Shown: positions 28,137 to 37,488 of the stretch, in pieces | How positions within the stretch are numbered: position 1 is the first letter of the stretch | Layout: each line of letters opens with the position of its first letter | Assembly (NCBI RefSeq): GCF_030848305.1 | Contig: NZ_CP114598.1 | Coordinates: 1,054,001 to 1,118,000, forward strand | From: Akkermansia muciniphila | GTDB lineage: Bacteria > Verrucomicrobiota > Verrucomicrobiia > Verrucomicrobiales > Akkermansiaceae | Length of the DNA: 64,000 nucleotides | Direction: 5' to 3' | Notes under the pieces: model-generated | What the model saw: the letters and a program-made list of their open reading frames with translations, nothing else | The model's database searches: none | Told to the model about the DNA's origin: nothing | Program-made: the position numbers and the translations under genes

Positions 28137-29051
28137 ATGAACTATTACCTTTCCCTCTGTCTTTCCGTGTTTCTTTTCTTTTCCGTCGAGAGCCGCGCGG
28201 ATGAAGCCTCTGTGTACGACGATTTGCCCTCCTTCATGGACATCCAGATTGAACGGCTTAGCGGGGACGCGCGGCATCTGAAAGACCTGCTGGACCAGGG
28301 AAAGCTGGGCGACTTTTACCAGCAGGCGCTGCCCGTGCTCAACAGGGAGCTGTTTGACGAGGACGGCGGAATGACCCCGGAGGAGCTGGAAAACGCCCTG
28401 TTCATCAACAACATGGTCGTCAAGGCCCCCTATCAGGACTACCGGCTGGACAACTTTTCCATCTGGATCAACGGAGGTGAGCTGGAAACCAAATTTAAGG
28501 CTGGGATTAATTTTTCTAAAATCTGCAAATATATTCAAGACAACAAAAAAATAAAACATGGAAAAGAGCTCGCGAGGTTTTGTCTGGAGGCGAAGTTCGA
28601 ATACCTCAGGCGGATGATTCTCCAAGGCTCCGCCGTTTACCGCTACATCGCCGGCCTGGAGGAGGAGCACGGGAAGTTCCATCCCGTGAGGCCGGTCGAC
28701 ACGCTGCCCTTCTGGCGCTACTGGGAGACGAAAAACCTCGCCGCCTGCGGTGCGGAAGAGGAACGGCGCAGGAAGATCTTGTACGAGCGGAACGTGGACG
28801 AGCTGGTCCGCCTCCGGCAGTCCTTCCGCTGGTATATTGAGAACAGCGAGGGTATCCTGTTGAATATCGTTCTGAAGCTTCACCCCGGGAATAGGGGCCG
28901 CGCGCTGGAAAGGCTGAGGGAATGCGGCTACAAGACGGACCGGGAGCTGGTGGAGTTTCTGGAGAGGACCGGAGGCATGAGAAAGAGAGTTCAATTCCTG
29001 TACTCTCCCGGGATGCTCCGGGAACACAGAAAACTCGGGAAGGAGGATTAG
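28137..29051 (+). CDS. Secreted protein of unknown function (operon gene 2)
   Basis: The 304-residue protein has a signal peptide (MNYYLSLCLSVFLFFSVESRA) and a mostly helical, charged mature part, for example ELARFCLEAKFEYLRRMILQ and AEEERRRKILYERNVDELVRLRQSF. No enzyme motif or family is recognised. It lies between the Ig-like protein and the transglutaminase-like protein with short gaps, so the three are probably co-transcribed. The DNA around 28490-28570 is A+T rich against its flanks. Confidence 0.65.
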   Translation: MNYYLSLCLSVFLFFSVESRADEASVYDDLPSFMDIQIERLSGDARHLKDLLDQGKLGDFYQQALPVLNRELFDEDGGMTPEELENALFINNMVVKAPYQDYRLDNFSIWINGGELETKFKAGINFSKICKYIQDNKKIKHGKELARFCLEAKFEYLRRMILQGSAVYRYIAGLEEEHGKFHPVRPVDTLPFWRYWETKNLAACGAEEERRRKILYERNVDELVRLRQSFRWYIENSEGILLNIVLKLHPGNRGRALERLRECGYKTDRELVEFLERTGGMRKRVQFLYSPGMLREHRKLGKED

Positions 29052-29056
29052 CCGCC

Positions 29057-30826
29057 ATGGCCGCGAATATTCTGCTGAGAATGCTGTTGTGCTGCGTCCT
29101 GTTACTGGTATCTGGCGTTTCCCGGGCCCGGGATGCCGCCGCCGTGGAGAGTTTGCTGAGGGCGGATTATTCTTCAGTCATCATTGACGGCGTACGGAAT
29201 CAACTCCGGAAACATCTTGATTCCGGTACTCTTTCACCGGAAAAAATCCGGCGGATAGTACATCATCCGGAATTGGAGCAACTGTGCCATATCGGACAAT
29301 TTTTCCGTTATGCCAGCCAGGAAAAGGCGTTTTCAACAAGAGAGCTCCGGGACCGGACGTTTACCAGGTGGCTTGTCTCCCATCCGGAAGCTTTCCGGAA
29401 ACTGGCCCATGCAGGGTATGCTCAGCAGAGCAGCCTGGCTATTCTTTACCGTCTGTGGAATAGCGCAGATAGGGACTTGTGCGGAGTTGACCTTAACATC
29501 GCCCTGGGGGCCTGTCTCATCGCCGATGTTTTCACGGCAGAGGAATGTATAGCCAAGTATGGATTTTACCATGATTCCCATCATCATGGCAGGTGTTATC
29601 CGCAGGCCGACAGCCTTGAACCGTGGGAATGGGCCGTGGTTCTGAGAGGAAAAGAGAGTCTGGAAGATCTGGCATGGGCCCAGCAATTTATTGAAGGGAA
29701 AAATATCAAACCCGAGCAGGCAGGGGGTAAATTTACCGGATTTATTCCCTACCGTAAAAAGAATCACAGAGGAATCAGCGTCCATGCCGGGGCCGCGTTT
29801 TACGATAACAAGCCCATCACTCTTCAGCTTTATACGGAATATGGAGGCGTGTGCGGAGCCGTTTCCAAGGGGGCCGCGGGTTTTTTAAGAGCCAAAGGCG
29901 TCCCGGCGTACCCCATCGGGCAGCCGGGGCATTGCGCTTTTATTTGGAAGCACCCCAAAGGGCAATGGCTGATCGGCAACAACATTGGAGGATGGAACTG
30001 GGCCAATGGTGGAAATAAACTGCCGTGGAAAGGCCCCGTGCAGATTATCTCCGCCCTCTGCGCTTTCTGGCAGGGCCCCCAGGCCCGTGAATCTTCCTTG
30101 ATGTACGATTTATCTTTTTATTCCCGGAATCCGCAGCATGTGGAACTGCTGCTTCAGGAGGCGTGCCGGGCCAATCCTTACAATTATCCGGCCTGGGCGC
30201 GTTATTTGGGCATCAAGGCGGGAGGTGCGGGCGATAAGAAGAAGCTGGAGTACCTCATTCAGTTCAGCAAGGCGATGCCCCGTGAACATAACCTGATTGA
30301 TTACGTGGCGGGTCATGTTTTGAAGATTAACCCTGAAAAGGTGAATCCCTATGAATTATACGCCTGCGGGGTCAGCCCGGACAGTACGCCCGAAGCAGAG
30401 GAACTTTTCATCCGGCAATTTTGGAAAAAGCTGATTGCCGACTGCCCTGAGGTTAAACTCCATGCTGTTTACAAGGAAGGGACTACCGGTAATTTCTTAA
30501 ATTTGTGGCTGGAAAAATCAAAAAATATCAAATGGAATTCCAAAATGAAGAGCAAAACCAGCAAAGCTTTTCAACAGGCGTTGCTGGCTTTGACCGGCAA
30601 GGAAAAAATTTTCATTAAAATGATGAAAAGCTACCGCCGGTTTCTCATCATGTGGAATGATGAGAAATATATGATGCAGGCGCATGAATTTGTGCAGGAC
30701 CATTTAAAAGGCATTACCAGCGACCAGGTGAAAAAGGAGATGGCCGGCATGGGTAGAAAAATGGGTATCCTTTTAAAGAATGATAAAATATTGAACATGT
30801 ATGGTCAAAACCGGGAATCCGAATAG
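29057..30826 (+). CDS. Secreted transglutaminase-like protein (operon gene 3)
   Basis: The 589-residue protein has a signal peptide (ILLRMLLCCVLLLVSGVSRA) and one of the few clear ribosome binding sites in the window (AGGAGG at 29041-29046). A transglutaminase-like core is suggested by the order Cys-His-Asn in YGGVCGAVSKGAAGFLRAKG (Cys near 266), GQPGHCAFIWKH (near 291) and IGNNIGGWNWAN (near 308). The fold could cut or cross-link peptides or be inactive. Flanking regions are helical and of unknown function. The A of the preceding TAG stop lies only 6 bases before this ATG. The last 350 bases are lower in G+C than the neighbours. Confidence 0.7.
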   Translation: MAANILLRMLLCCVLLLVSGVSRARDAAAVESLLRADYSSVIIDGVRNQLRKHLDSGTLSPEKIRRIVHHPELEQLCHIGQFFRYASQEKAFSTRELRDRTFTRWLVSHPEAFRKLAHAGYAQQSSLAILYRLWNSADRDLCGVDLNIALGACLIADVFTAEECIAKYGFYHDSHHHGRCYPQADSLEPWEWAVVLRGKESLEDLAWAQQFIEGKNIKPEQAGGKFTGFIPYRKKNHRGISVHAGAAFYDNKPITLQLYTEYGGVCGAVSKGAAGFLRAKGVPAYPIGQPGHCAFIWKHPKGQWLIGNNIGGWNWANGGNKLPWKGPVQIISALCAFWQGPQARESSLMYDLSFYSRNPQHVELLLQEACRANPYNYPAWARYLGIKAGGAGDKKKLEYLIQFSKAMPREHNLIDYVAGHVLKINPEKVNPYELYACGVSPDSTPEAEELFIRQFWKKLIADCPEVKLHAVYKEGTTGNFLNLWLEKSKNIKWNSKMKSKTSKAFQQALLALTGKEKIFIKMMKSYRRFLIMWNDEKYMMQAHEFVQDHLKGITSDQVKKEMAGMGRKMGILLKNDKILNMYGQNRESE

Positions 30827-30851
30827 GGATTGACCATTGTTCAAAGGGACA

Positions 30852-33344
30852 TTATCTGGGCCGGAGCGTACCTTCCGTGGTGCCGAGCTGTTCCGCGACA
30901 TCCAGTTCCCGGATGAGCCGGGCCGCCGTGCAGGAGCCGTCCAGCAATTCCCGGTAGCGGGACACCAGAAGGCGTATTTTTTCCGGGGGATCATCCAGCA
31001 GTTCCAGACGGAAGCGGGAAAGACCCAGGCGGCGGAAGCCCCGGAGGAAGCCGGCTCCCGTCTGAGCGCGTCCGTTGAACAGCGTGTTCCGGCACCCGGC
31101 GTCCGCCAGCAGGGGATGAAGCTGGCCTACGCGGTCACGCAGCTGCACATGATGCCGTTCGCAGGGGCGTCCGCAATTCTTATAACTGGTGCCGTCCGAC
31201 AGGAAGGTGCAGAACACGCAATGCTCCATGTGAAACATGGGCATATGCTGATGCAGAGTCAGTTCAAACCATTCCGGCGGCGCGGCGCGGAGCAGGTCCG
31301 CCACCTGTTCCGCGTTCAGGTCGTAAGAGAGGGTGAGATATTCCAGTCTCCCCCGTTCTTTCAGGATAGCCGCGCTATACGGATTGGCGACATTCAGGGA
31401 AAAATCCCCAATGCGGCGCAGGGGGGAATGGCGGAAGTATTGCGCCGCGCCCAGGTTGCGGATGAGGATGCCGTCCGGCTCCGCCCGTTCCATGAGCTTA
31501 AAGTAACCGGTTTCAGACGGCTTCTGGATGCGGGGCGTCGCCAGAAAGACGGGGATGCTGTCCGCGTGCTGCCGAACCGCTTTCACTCCCGCCGCATAGT
31601 CCCGGAGGTCTTCAAAGTCCAGATAAACGGCATCCGCCCCGGCATCCAGAACGGAAGGTATCTGTTCCGGCCTGCGGCACAGCACAGACAGGTGCGGAGG
31701 TGCGTCCGGAGTTGCCGCCCCCGCCGGAAGCGCGGAAGGGGTGAAAGCCGCGGAAAGACGGGAGGGAACGGGGGCTTCCCTCTCCTGCCGGACCGTTTGA
31801 ATTTGTTCCACGAGGGCGCGCCTTGCCTGGTTGAGGATGCTGAGCGGGAGCATCAACCCGTTCGGCAGCCGGCATTCGCAGGAAGCCAGGCGGAACCCCG
31901 TTCCTCCCAGTCTGCCAAGCTGCTGTTTCAGCGCTTCAGGAGTCAGCGGACGTTTTTCCGCCGTTTGCAGGGGCTGTGCGGACTGCACGGAACACCCGTA
32001 TTCCGGGCAGGAAACTGTCAGAGGCTCCCCGGCGGATCCGGTGCATGTCAAATGGAGGGGTACGGAGGCTTCCGGCAGGTGTTCCCGCATTTTTTTCAAC
32101 TCCGCGTTCAGGGCCGGATCATCCGTTTTCCAGAGCTTCTGCCCCGGCCTGACCCTGCTCCAGTCAATGCGGGATGCTTTTCCATGGAAGAAAAGGCGGT
32201 TTCTCTGCACTTTCCAGATACGACCGCCCTGTTCTTCATTGCGGTCTTCCCCTGCATCAATGACGAAGCCGTCACCGGGCGCGAGCGGAATGCCTCCTTC
32301 CGGTCTGATATCCAGCCAGCCCTGACCGCTGTTCATGATGACGCCTGCATAAGCGCCCCTCTTTTTACCGTAGCGGCCGTGGGTCAGACGCGGGTGGTCC
32401 GTTCCGTCCAGCCAGCCTGTGGAGAAGCCGCGTGAAAATACCATTTGCAGTGCGTAGCGGTCGCGTACGGTCACCATTTCATCCACAGGTATTCCAGCGC
32501 AGGCGGCGTCCAGGGCTTTTCTATAGGCCGCCGTCACCGCCGCAACGTATTCCGGGCTTTTCAGGCGACCCTCTATCTTATAGCTTTTTACACCCATGCG
32601 GACCAGGTCCGGGATGCGGTCAATGGCGCACAGGTCCTGGGGGCTGAGCAGGTAGCGCCGTTCTCCCAGGGGAACGGCTTTGCCGTCTACAACCAGGGAA
32701 TAGGGCAAGCGGCAGGCCTGCGCGCATTCCCCCCTGTTGGCGCTGCGCTGGCCTAGGCTTTCCGATGTAAGGCATTGGCCGGAGTAGGCCACGCAGAGCG
32801 CCCCGTGAACAAATACTTCCAGGGGTATGTCCGTATGCCGTACGCATTGCCCGATTTCCTTCAGGCTCAGTTCCCGGGCCAGGACGGCCTGCTTCAGGTC
32901 CAGGAATCCGGAGGCGAATTCCAGCCCGTCCGGAGAGGAAAGCGTCATCTGGGTGGAGGCGTGCAGTTCCAGCTTCATGTCGGGAACCTGCCTTCCCCAT
33001 TCCGTCAGGCAGCGGGCAAGTCCAATGTCCTGTACGATGACTCCGTCCGCGCCGGCGGCATTCAGGTGGCCCAGGTAGGAGAGGGTGTCCGCCAGCTCGG
33101 AGGTGAAAATGAGCGTATTCATGGTTACGTACCCCCTCACGCCGTGCGCGTGAAGGAAACGCATCAGCTCCGGAAGGGAATCCAGCGTGAAGTTGTTTGC
33201 GCGCAGACGGGCGTTGAAACGGTCCAGACCGAAATAAATGGCGTCTGCGCCATTGGCTACGGCGGCGCGGGCGCAGTCCATGTCCCCGGCGGGAGCCAGC
33301 AGTTCGGGACGCAGGTCTCCGGGCCGGAGGGCGGAAAGGGTCAT
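30852..33344 (-). CDS. Peptidase U32 family protein (RlhA/TrhP type)
   Basis: The 830-residue protein has the U32 signature VFVHGALCVAYSGQCLTSESLG followed by ANRGECAQACR, whose cysteines probably bind an iron-sulfur cluster. It begins with the TIM-barrel stretch RPELLAPAGDMDCARAAVANGADAIYFGLD. Family members RlhA and TrhP act in hydroxylation of rRNA or tRNA in E. coli rather than proteolysis. The extra C-terminal module, with CVFCTFLSDGTSYKNCGRPCE, matches the two-part long form. The start at 33344 is set by that barrel; the upstream frame overlaps folC. The exact RNA target cannot be assigned. Confidence 0.87.
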   Translation of the reverse strand: MTLSALRPGDLRPELLAPAGDMDCARAAVANGADAIYFGLDRFNARLRANNFTLDSLPELMRFLHAHGVRGYVTMNTLIFTSELADTLSYLGHLNAAGADGVIVQDIGLARCLTEWGRQVPDMKLELHASTQMTLSSPDGLEFASGFLDLKQAVLARELSLKEIGQCVRHTDIPLEVFVHGALCVAYSGQCLTSESLGQRSANRGECAQACRLPYSLVVDGKAVPLGERRYLLSPQDLCAIDRIPDLVRMGVKSYKIEGRLKSPEYVAAVTAAYRKALDAACAGIPVDEMVTVRDRYALQMVFSRGFSTGWLDGTDHPRLTHGRYGKKRGAYAGVIMNSGQGWLDIRPEGGIPLAPGDGFVIDAGEDRNEEQGGRIWKVQRNRLFFHGKASRIDWSRVRPGQKLWKTDDPALNAELKKMREHLPEASVPLHLTCTGSAGEPLTVSCPEYGCSVQSAQPLQTAEKRPLTPEALKQQLGRLGGTGFRLASCECRLPNGLMLPLSILNQARRALVEQIQTVRQEREAPVPSRLSAAFTPSALPAGAATPDAPPHLSVLCRRPEQIPSVLDAGADAVYLDFEDLRDYAAGVKAVRQHADSIPVFLATPRIQKPSETGYFKLMERAEPDGILIRNLGAAQYFRHSPLRRIGDFSLNVANPYSAAILKERGRLEYLTLSYDLNAEQVADLLRAAPPEWFELTLHQHMPMFHMEHCVFCTFLSDGTSYKNCGRPCERHHVQLRDRVGQLHPLLADAGCRNTLFNGRAQTGAGFLRGFRRLGLSRFRLELLDDPPEKIRLLVSRYRELLDGSCTAARLIRELDVAEQLGTTEGTLRPR

Positions 33345-33385
33345 GTCGTCGGAAGTCACGGGGAAAGGCAAAGAGGCTGTCGGGG

Positions 33386-34600
33386 TTATTGGGCGGTGCT
33401 GCGTTTTTCCGCATGGCAGAGCAATGCTTTCAAATCTCCCAGAAGGAACAGGGAACCTGCCGCCAGAGCGGGGAACGGGGAAGCCAGCGCCGCCTGCAGC
33501 CCGTCCGGAAGCGTGGAATGAATGAAAACGGGGCCGGTTTCCTGCCCGGCCAGCAGGGCAGCCATTTCTTCCGCCGGCATGATGCGGGGGGAAGTGCAGG
33601 GAACCAGGTGCCATTCTCCGGCAATTTCCCGCAAAACCGGAATCATTTCCCGGATATGCTTGTCTGCGGATGCGGCAAAAACCAGCGCCGCCTTCCGTCC
33701 CGGGAATTCCTCTTTCCACGTGGCCGCGAGCACGCGCGCCGCATGTTCGTTATGAGCTCCGTCCAGTACCAGAGGGGGCGTCTCAAGGCGTTCGAACCGT
33801 CCGGGCCACTGTACTTTGTCCAGGGCAGCGGCGGCTGCGGCAGGGGAGGGAAGGGCATGGAGTTGCCTCATGGTTTCCAGCGCCAGGGCTGCGTTTTCCC
33901 GCTGATGGGCTCCGGGCAGGGATGGGCGGGGCGTGTTCCGGTCCGCCCGGGCAATCGTGAGGGGAGAACGGCGGTTCCGCGCCGTCCGTTCAATGACGGC
34001 CATGACGTCCGGGTGCTGCACGGCGGTTGCGGACGGTTTGCCGGGGGCGATGATGGCCGCTTTTTCCGCGGCGATCTCTTCCAGGGTGTCTCCCAGATAC
34101 TGCTGGTGGTCCAAACCGATGGGGGCCAGTACGGCGATATCCTTGGGCACGGCGTTAGTGGCGTCCAGTCTTCCGCCCAGCCCTGTTTCCAGAATGATGA
34201 AGTTCACGTTGTTTTTACGGAAGTGGCGCAGGGCGACGGCCAGAGCCAGCTCAAAAAAAGTGGGCGGCTGTTCCCAGCCTTCCGCCAGTTGTTTCAGGAA
34301 GGAAATTTCCTCCGCCAGGGCATCCGGAGCAATCATGTTCCCATTGACGCGGATGCGTTCAGAAAAATCTACCAGATGGGGGGATGTGAACAGGCCCGTT
34401 ACATAACCCTGCGCCCTGGCCAGGGCTTCAATCATGGCGCAGGTGGAGCCTTTACCATTGGTGCCGGCCACATGGACCACGGTGGCGCTGATATGGTCCG
34501 CCCCGGCTGCCGCCAACAGTTTTTCTGTGTTGTCAAGCCCCAGCTTGATCCCGAAAAATTGGGTGGAAAAGAGCCAGTCAAGGGCGGCGGATACGTTCAT
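33386..34600 (-). CDS. folC: Folylpolyglutamate synthase / dihydrofolate synthase
   Basis: The 404-residue enzyme adds glutamate to dihydropteroate and to folates using ATP. The Mur-ligase-type P-loop is VVHVAGTNGKGSTCAMIEAL near residue 45, followed by GLFTSPHLVDFSERIRVNG and FIILETGLGGRLDATNAV, both FolC signatures. The C-terminal glutamate-binding domain contains LVLDGAHNEHAARVLA. The start at 34600 (MNVSAALDWL) matches the usual N-terminus; the frame is open to 34768 but that stretch is unlike protein. The U32 gene follows on the same strand 42 bases later. Confidence 0.93.
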   Translation of the reverse strand: MNVSAALDWLFSTQFFGIKLGLDNTEKLLAAAGADHISATVVHVAGTNGKGSTCAMIEALARAQGYVTGLFTSPHLVDFSERIRVNGNMIAPDALAEEISFLKQLAEGWEQPPTFFELALAVALRHFRKNNVNFIILETGLGGRLDATNAVPKDIAVLAPIGLDHQQYLGDTLEEIAAEKAAIIAPGKPSATAVQHPDVMAVIERTARNRRSPLTIARADRNTPRPSLPGAHQRENAALALETMRQLHALPSPAAAAAALDKVQWPGRFERLETPPLVLDGAHNEHAARVLAATWKEEFPGRKAALVFAASADKHIREMIPVLREIAGEWHLVPCTSPRIMPAEEMAALLAGQETGPVFIHSTLPDGLQAALASPFPALAAGSLFLLGDLKALLCHAEKRSTAQ

Positions 34601-34811
34601 GGGCGGTATTTTACCACGGGAAAACTCCCGTTCAACTCCGGTATGGCGGGGAGAGCCATAAAATACCGCCGGGAACAGACGCGGCAAACACGAACAAGCT
34701 ACCGTTGCTACCTCTCGGTCCTGGCGGGGTTTGCCAGTCGTGCCTCCACGGGGTTCCCGGCGGCCCACCCAGTAAACTAGGTTTGCAGTGCAGTGTCAAC
34801 CTTCAAAGACA

Positions 34812-35828
34812 TCATCTCCTTCTGGCGAAAGAGAGCAGAATGGAGATCAGCAACATTACGCCGATGACGGCCGCCACCGTGAAAAAAATCTCTTCTTCCT
34901 GTCTGAGCCGGCTGCGCTCTTCTTCGATTTTCGCGTCTCTGACGCGTTGCAGCCCGTGCAGGGCTTTGGCCTGTTCCTCTACATCCGCCTCCGTTCGCAT
35001 GACAATCGTTTCCTCATGGTTGACGGCCTGGTCATAAGGAGCGATCATCGCGCGGAATTCGGGGTCTTCCGAAAGTATTTCCGTTTCATCATAATCTTCC
35101 GCCAGGGGGGAATTCATGGAGTCCCGAAGGCTGGCGATTTGTCTGTCCACGTTGTTTTGGAACAGGCCCAGCTCCCTTTTGGCTTTTTCGTAGGCTTCCG
35201 TCTGGTCTCGCAGAGCGGCTTCCCCCTGGTTGGTAATGCGCTCCAGTTCCTGCGGAAGGCTGGCCTGAAGTTGAAGCAGATCCGCCCGGTTCTCCGTCAC
35301 TTTAAAATCCCCGCTTTTCTTGTTGGATGCCTCCGCGCGCTGGATGCGGTTGATGTCCAGACGGGTTTCCACCTGACGTATTTGTTCCTGAATCCGGTTT
35401 CGGGCGTTGTCCAATTGTTGTCTGGTGGCGTTCCGCCTGCTTTTGAGTTCTTCCACTTCCGCAACGCGGCGGTCATATTGTTCCAGCAGATAGGCTATTC
35501 GGGCTTCCGCGCTTCGGGCATTGGGCCTCCCGTTCACGGGGGAGGGCGCCTTTTTCCTGTCTTTTCCCTGGTCGGTCTGCTTGGTTCGGGAATCCCAGTA
35601 CTTGCGTACGGCTTCTTCCTTCCGTTGAATGGCTTTTTGGAGGCGCGCCGCCTGCTGTTCGTGAAGTTCCGCGGCTTCATCAAAACGGGCTTGGGCCGCA
35701 TCCAGCTCCGGGCACGGTTCCTGCTCCATGGCTTTGAGAGCTTCATGCTTGGGTGCGATGCCGTTTTGATAATAATTCCAGCCGTAGTATCCCCCGGCGA
35801 GCAACAGGATGAGAAGGAGGTAACGCAT
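34812..35828 (-). CDS. Membrane-anchored coiled-coil protein of unknown function
   Basis: Starting at 35828 the protein has 338 residues. A membrane helix at each end (YLLLILLLAGGYYGWNYY at the N-terminus, FFTVAAVIGVMLLISILLSF at the C-terminus) brackets about 270 residues of charged coiled coil rich in glutamate, arginine, glutamine and alanine. Both ends should sit in the inner membrane with the coil on one face. No family is recognised. An in-frame start at 35864 adds 12 residues. It diverges from the GH109 gene. Confidence 0.6.
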   Translation of the reverse strand: MRYLLLILLLAGGYYGWNYYQNGIAPKHEALKAMEQEPCPELDAAQARFDEAAELHEQQAARLQKAIQRKEEAVRKYWDSRTKQTDQGKDRKKAPSPVNGRPNARSAEARIAYLLEQYDRRVAEVEELKSRRNATRQQLDNARNRIQEQIRQVETRLDINRIQRAEASNKKSGDFKVTENRADLLQLQASLPQELERITNQGEAALRDQTEAYEKAKRELGLFQNNVDRQIASLRDSMNSPLAEDYDETEILSEDPEFRAMIAPYDQAVNHEETIVMRTEADVEEQAKALHGLQRVRDAKIEEERSRLRQEEEIFFTVAAVIGVMLLISILLSFARRR

Positions 35829-35993
35829 AAATGAAAGGAGGGTAGAGTCAGAAGCAAATCTCATAGTGGGAGTTCCGCCGGATTTTGCAAATCCTAAAAT
35901 CAGCCATCCGGAGCTTTTTCCCTCAATAGGGAGAATGATGATAAATCCACTCCGGAGGGGGCGTAGTTTTCCTTGAAGCCATACTTTCAAGCC

Positions 35994-37415
35994 ATGTCTA
36001 TTTTCCCATCACGCAGACAGTTTCTCAAATCCCTGGGGCTTGCGGCCGGAGCGGCTGCCGCCGGAAATGCCCTCCCCGGGCAGGCTGTGGAAATCCCTGC
36101 CGGAGACCATCTCTGGAAATCAGCCTTCCCTGTGGCTCCGAGGCCTTCCGGTTCCACATACATGGGTGGATTCAAGGCTCCCCGGCTGAATCGCATCAGG
36201 CTGGCTTTCATCGGCGTGGGCGGGCGCGGGTTCTCCCATTTGACGCAAATGTGCGTGATGGATGGAGTGGAAATCGTGGGCATATGCGATTTGAAGGAAG
36301 AGTTGACGAGACGCGGCGTGGACCGCGTGCTTTCCAGAATGGGGAAAAGCCCTCTGGGTTATTCCGGCGGCGACACGGAATACCTGACCATGCTGAAGGA
36401 GCTGCAACCGGATGCCGTCATTATCAGTACGGATTGGAGTTCGCATGCCAGAATCGCCTGCGACAGCATGAAGCACGGCGCTCACGCCTTTGTGGAAGTT
36501 CCTCTGGCCGTCTCTCTGGAGGAACTCTGGAATCTGGTGGATACCAGCGAGGCCACCAGGAAACATTGCATGATGATGGAAAACGTCAACTATGGGCGGG
36601 ATGAACTCATGTTCCTGAACATGGTCCGGCAGGGCGTCATCGGCGACCTGCTCCACGGGGAGGCCGCGTATATCCATTGCCTGGTGACGCAGCTGGGGGA
36701 CACGCGCGGGGAAGGGGCCTGGCGGCCGGAATATCATACCAGAATCAATGGCAACCTGTACCCCACCCACGGGTTGGGGCCGGTGGCTCAATATATGAAT
36801 TTGGAGCGTAGAGAGGATCGTTTCTGCCGTGTGGCGGCGTTCGCTTCTCCTGCTCTCGGGCGCAATGCCTACGCTAAAAAACATCTTCCCGCCGACCACC
36901 GCTGGAACAATACCCCATTCATCTGCGGTGACATGAATACGGCTGTTGTCAAGACGCAGCTGGGGCGGACCATTCTTGTCCAGCTGGATGAGACGTCTCC
37001 CCGGCCTTACTCCCGCGCCAACCTGATCCAGGGAACGGAGGGCACGCTGGCCGGCTTCCCAACCCGCGTGGCGGGTGAAAAGCTGGGCAACGGCAATTAT
37101 CATGAATGGATTGAAGGCAGGGAAAAACTGGCCGCTATTTATGAAAAATACGATCATCCCCTCTGGAAACGCATCGGGGAGCTGGCCACGAAAATGGGCG
37201 GTCACGGCGGTATGGACTTTGTGATGCTTTCCCGCATCGTGGAATGCCTCCGGAATGGAAAGCCGATGGATCAGAACGTTTACGAAGGAGCCGCCTGGTC
37301 TTCCCTGCTGCCGTTGACAGCCCGTTCTATCGCCCAGGGCGGCCTCCCCGTGGAATTTCCGGATTTCACCCGCGGAGACTGGAAAACCACCGCGCCTCTG
37401 TCCGTGGTTTCATGA
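35994..37415 (+). CDS. GH109-type glycosidase, Gfo/Idh/MocA fold, Tat-exported
   Basis: The 473-residue enzyme has a twin-arginine signal (SRRQFLKSLGLAAGAAAAG) and a Gfo/Idh/MocA NAD-binding fold starting IRLAFIGVGGRGFSHL. Later motifs EVPLAVSLEE, NYGRDELMFLNM and GHGGMDFVMLSRIVECL match GH109 alpha-N-acetylgalactosaminidases, which use NAD+ to cleave terminal GalNAc, as on blood-group A structures. Akkermansia muciniphila is known to carry such genes. The start at 35994 is the first ATG ahead of the Tat motif. Subfamily assignment rests on recognition of these motifs, and other oxidoreductases of this fold are possible. Confidence 0.85.
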   Translation: MSIFPSRRQFLKSLGLAAGAAAAGNALPGQAVEIPAGDHLWKSAFPVAPRPSGSTYMGGFKAPRLNRIRLAFIGVGGRGFSHLTQMCVMDGVEIVGICDLKEELTRRGVDRVLSRMGKSPLGYSGGDTEYLTMLKELQPDAVIISTDWSSHARIACDSMKHGAHAFVEVPLAVSLEELWNLVDTSEATRKHCMMMENVNYGRDELMFLNMVRQGVIGDLLHGEAAYIHCLVTQLGDTRGEGAWRPEYHTRINGNLYPTHGLGPVAQYMNLERREDRFCRVAAFASPALGRNAYAKKHLPADHRWNNTPFICGDMNTAVVKTQLGRTILVQLDETSPRPYSRANLIQGTEGTLAGFPTRVAGEKLGNGNYHEWIEGREKLAAIYEKYDHPLWKRIGELATKMGGHGGMDFVMLSRIVECLRNGKPMDQNVYEGAAWSSLLPLTARSIAQGGLPVEFPDFTRGDWKTTAPLSVVS

Positions 37416-37488
37416 ATGGCGCCGGGGATGAAGGGGCGCTGTCCTCTTCCGGAGAGTTCAGGAAAGAATCCGTTCTTACGCAGGGTGC

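Noticed and set aside
28922-29056. N-terminal extension of the transglutaminase-like protein to 28922.
   Set aside because: It overlaps the previous gene, lacks protein-like character, and a strong AGGAGG site plus a signal peptide fix the start at 29057.
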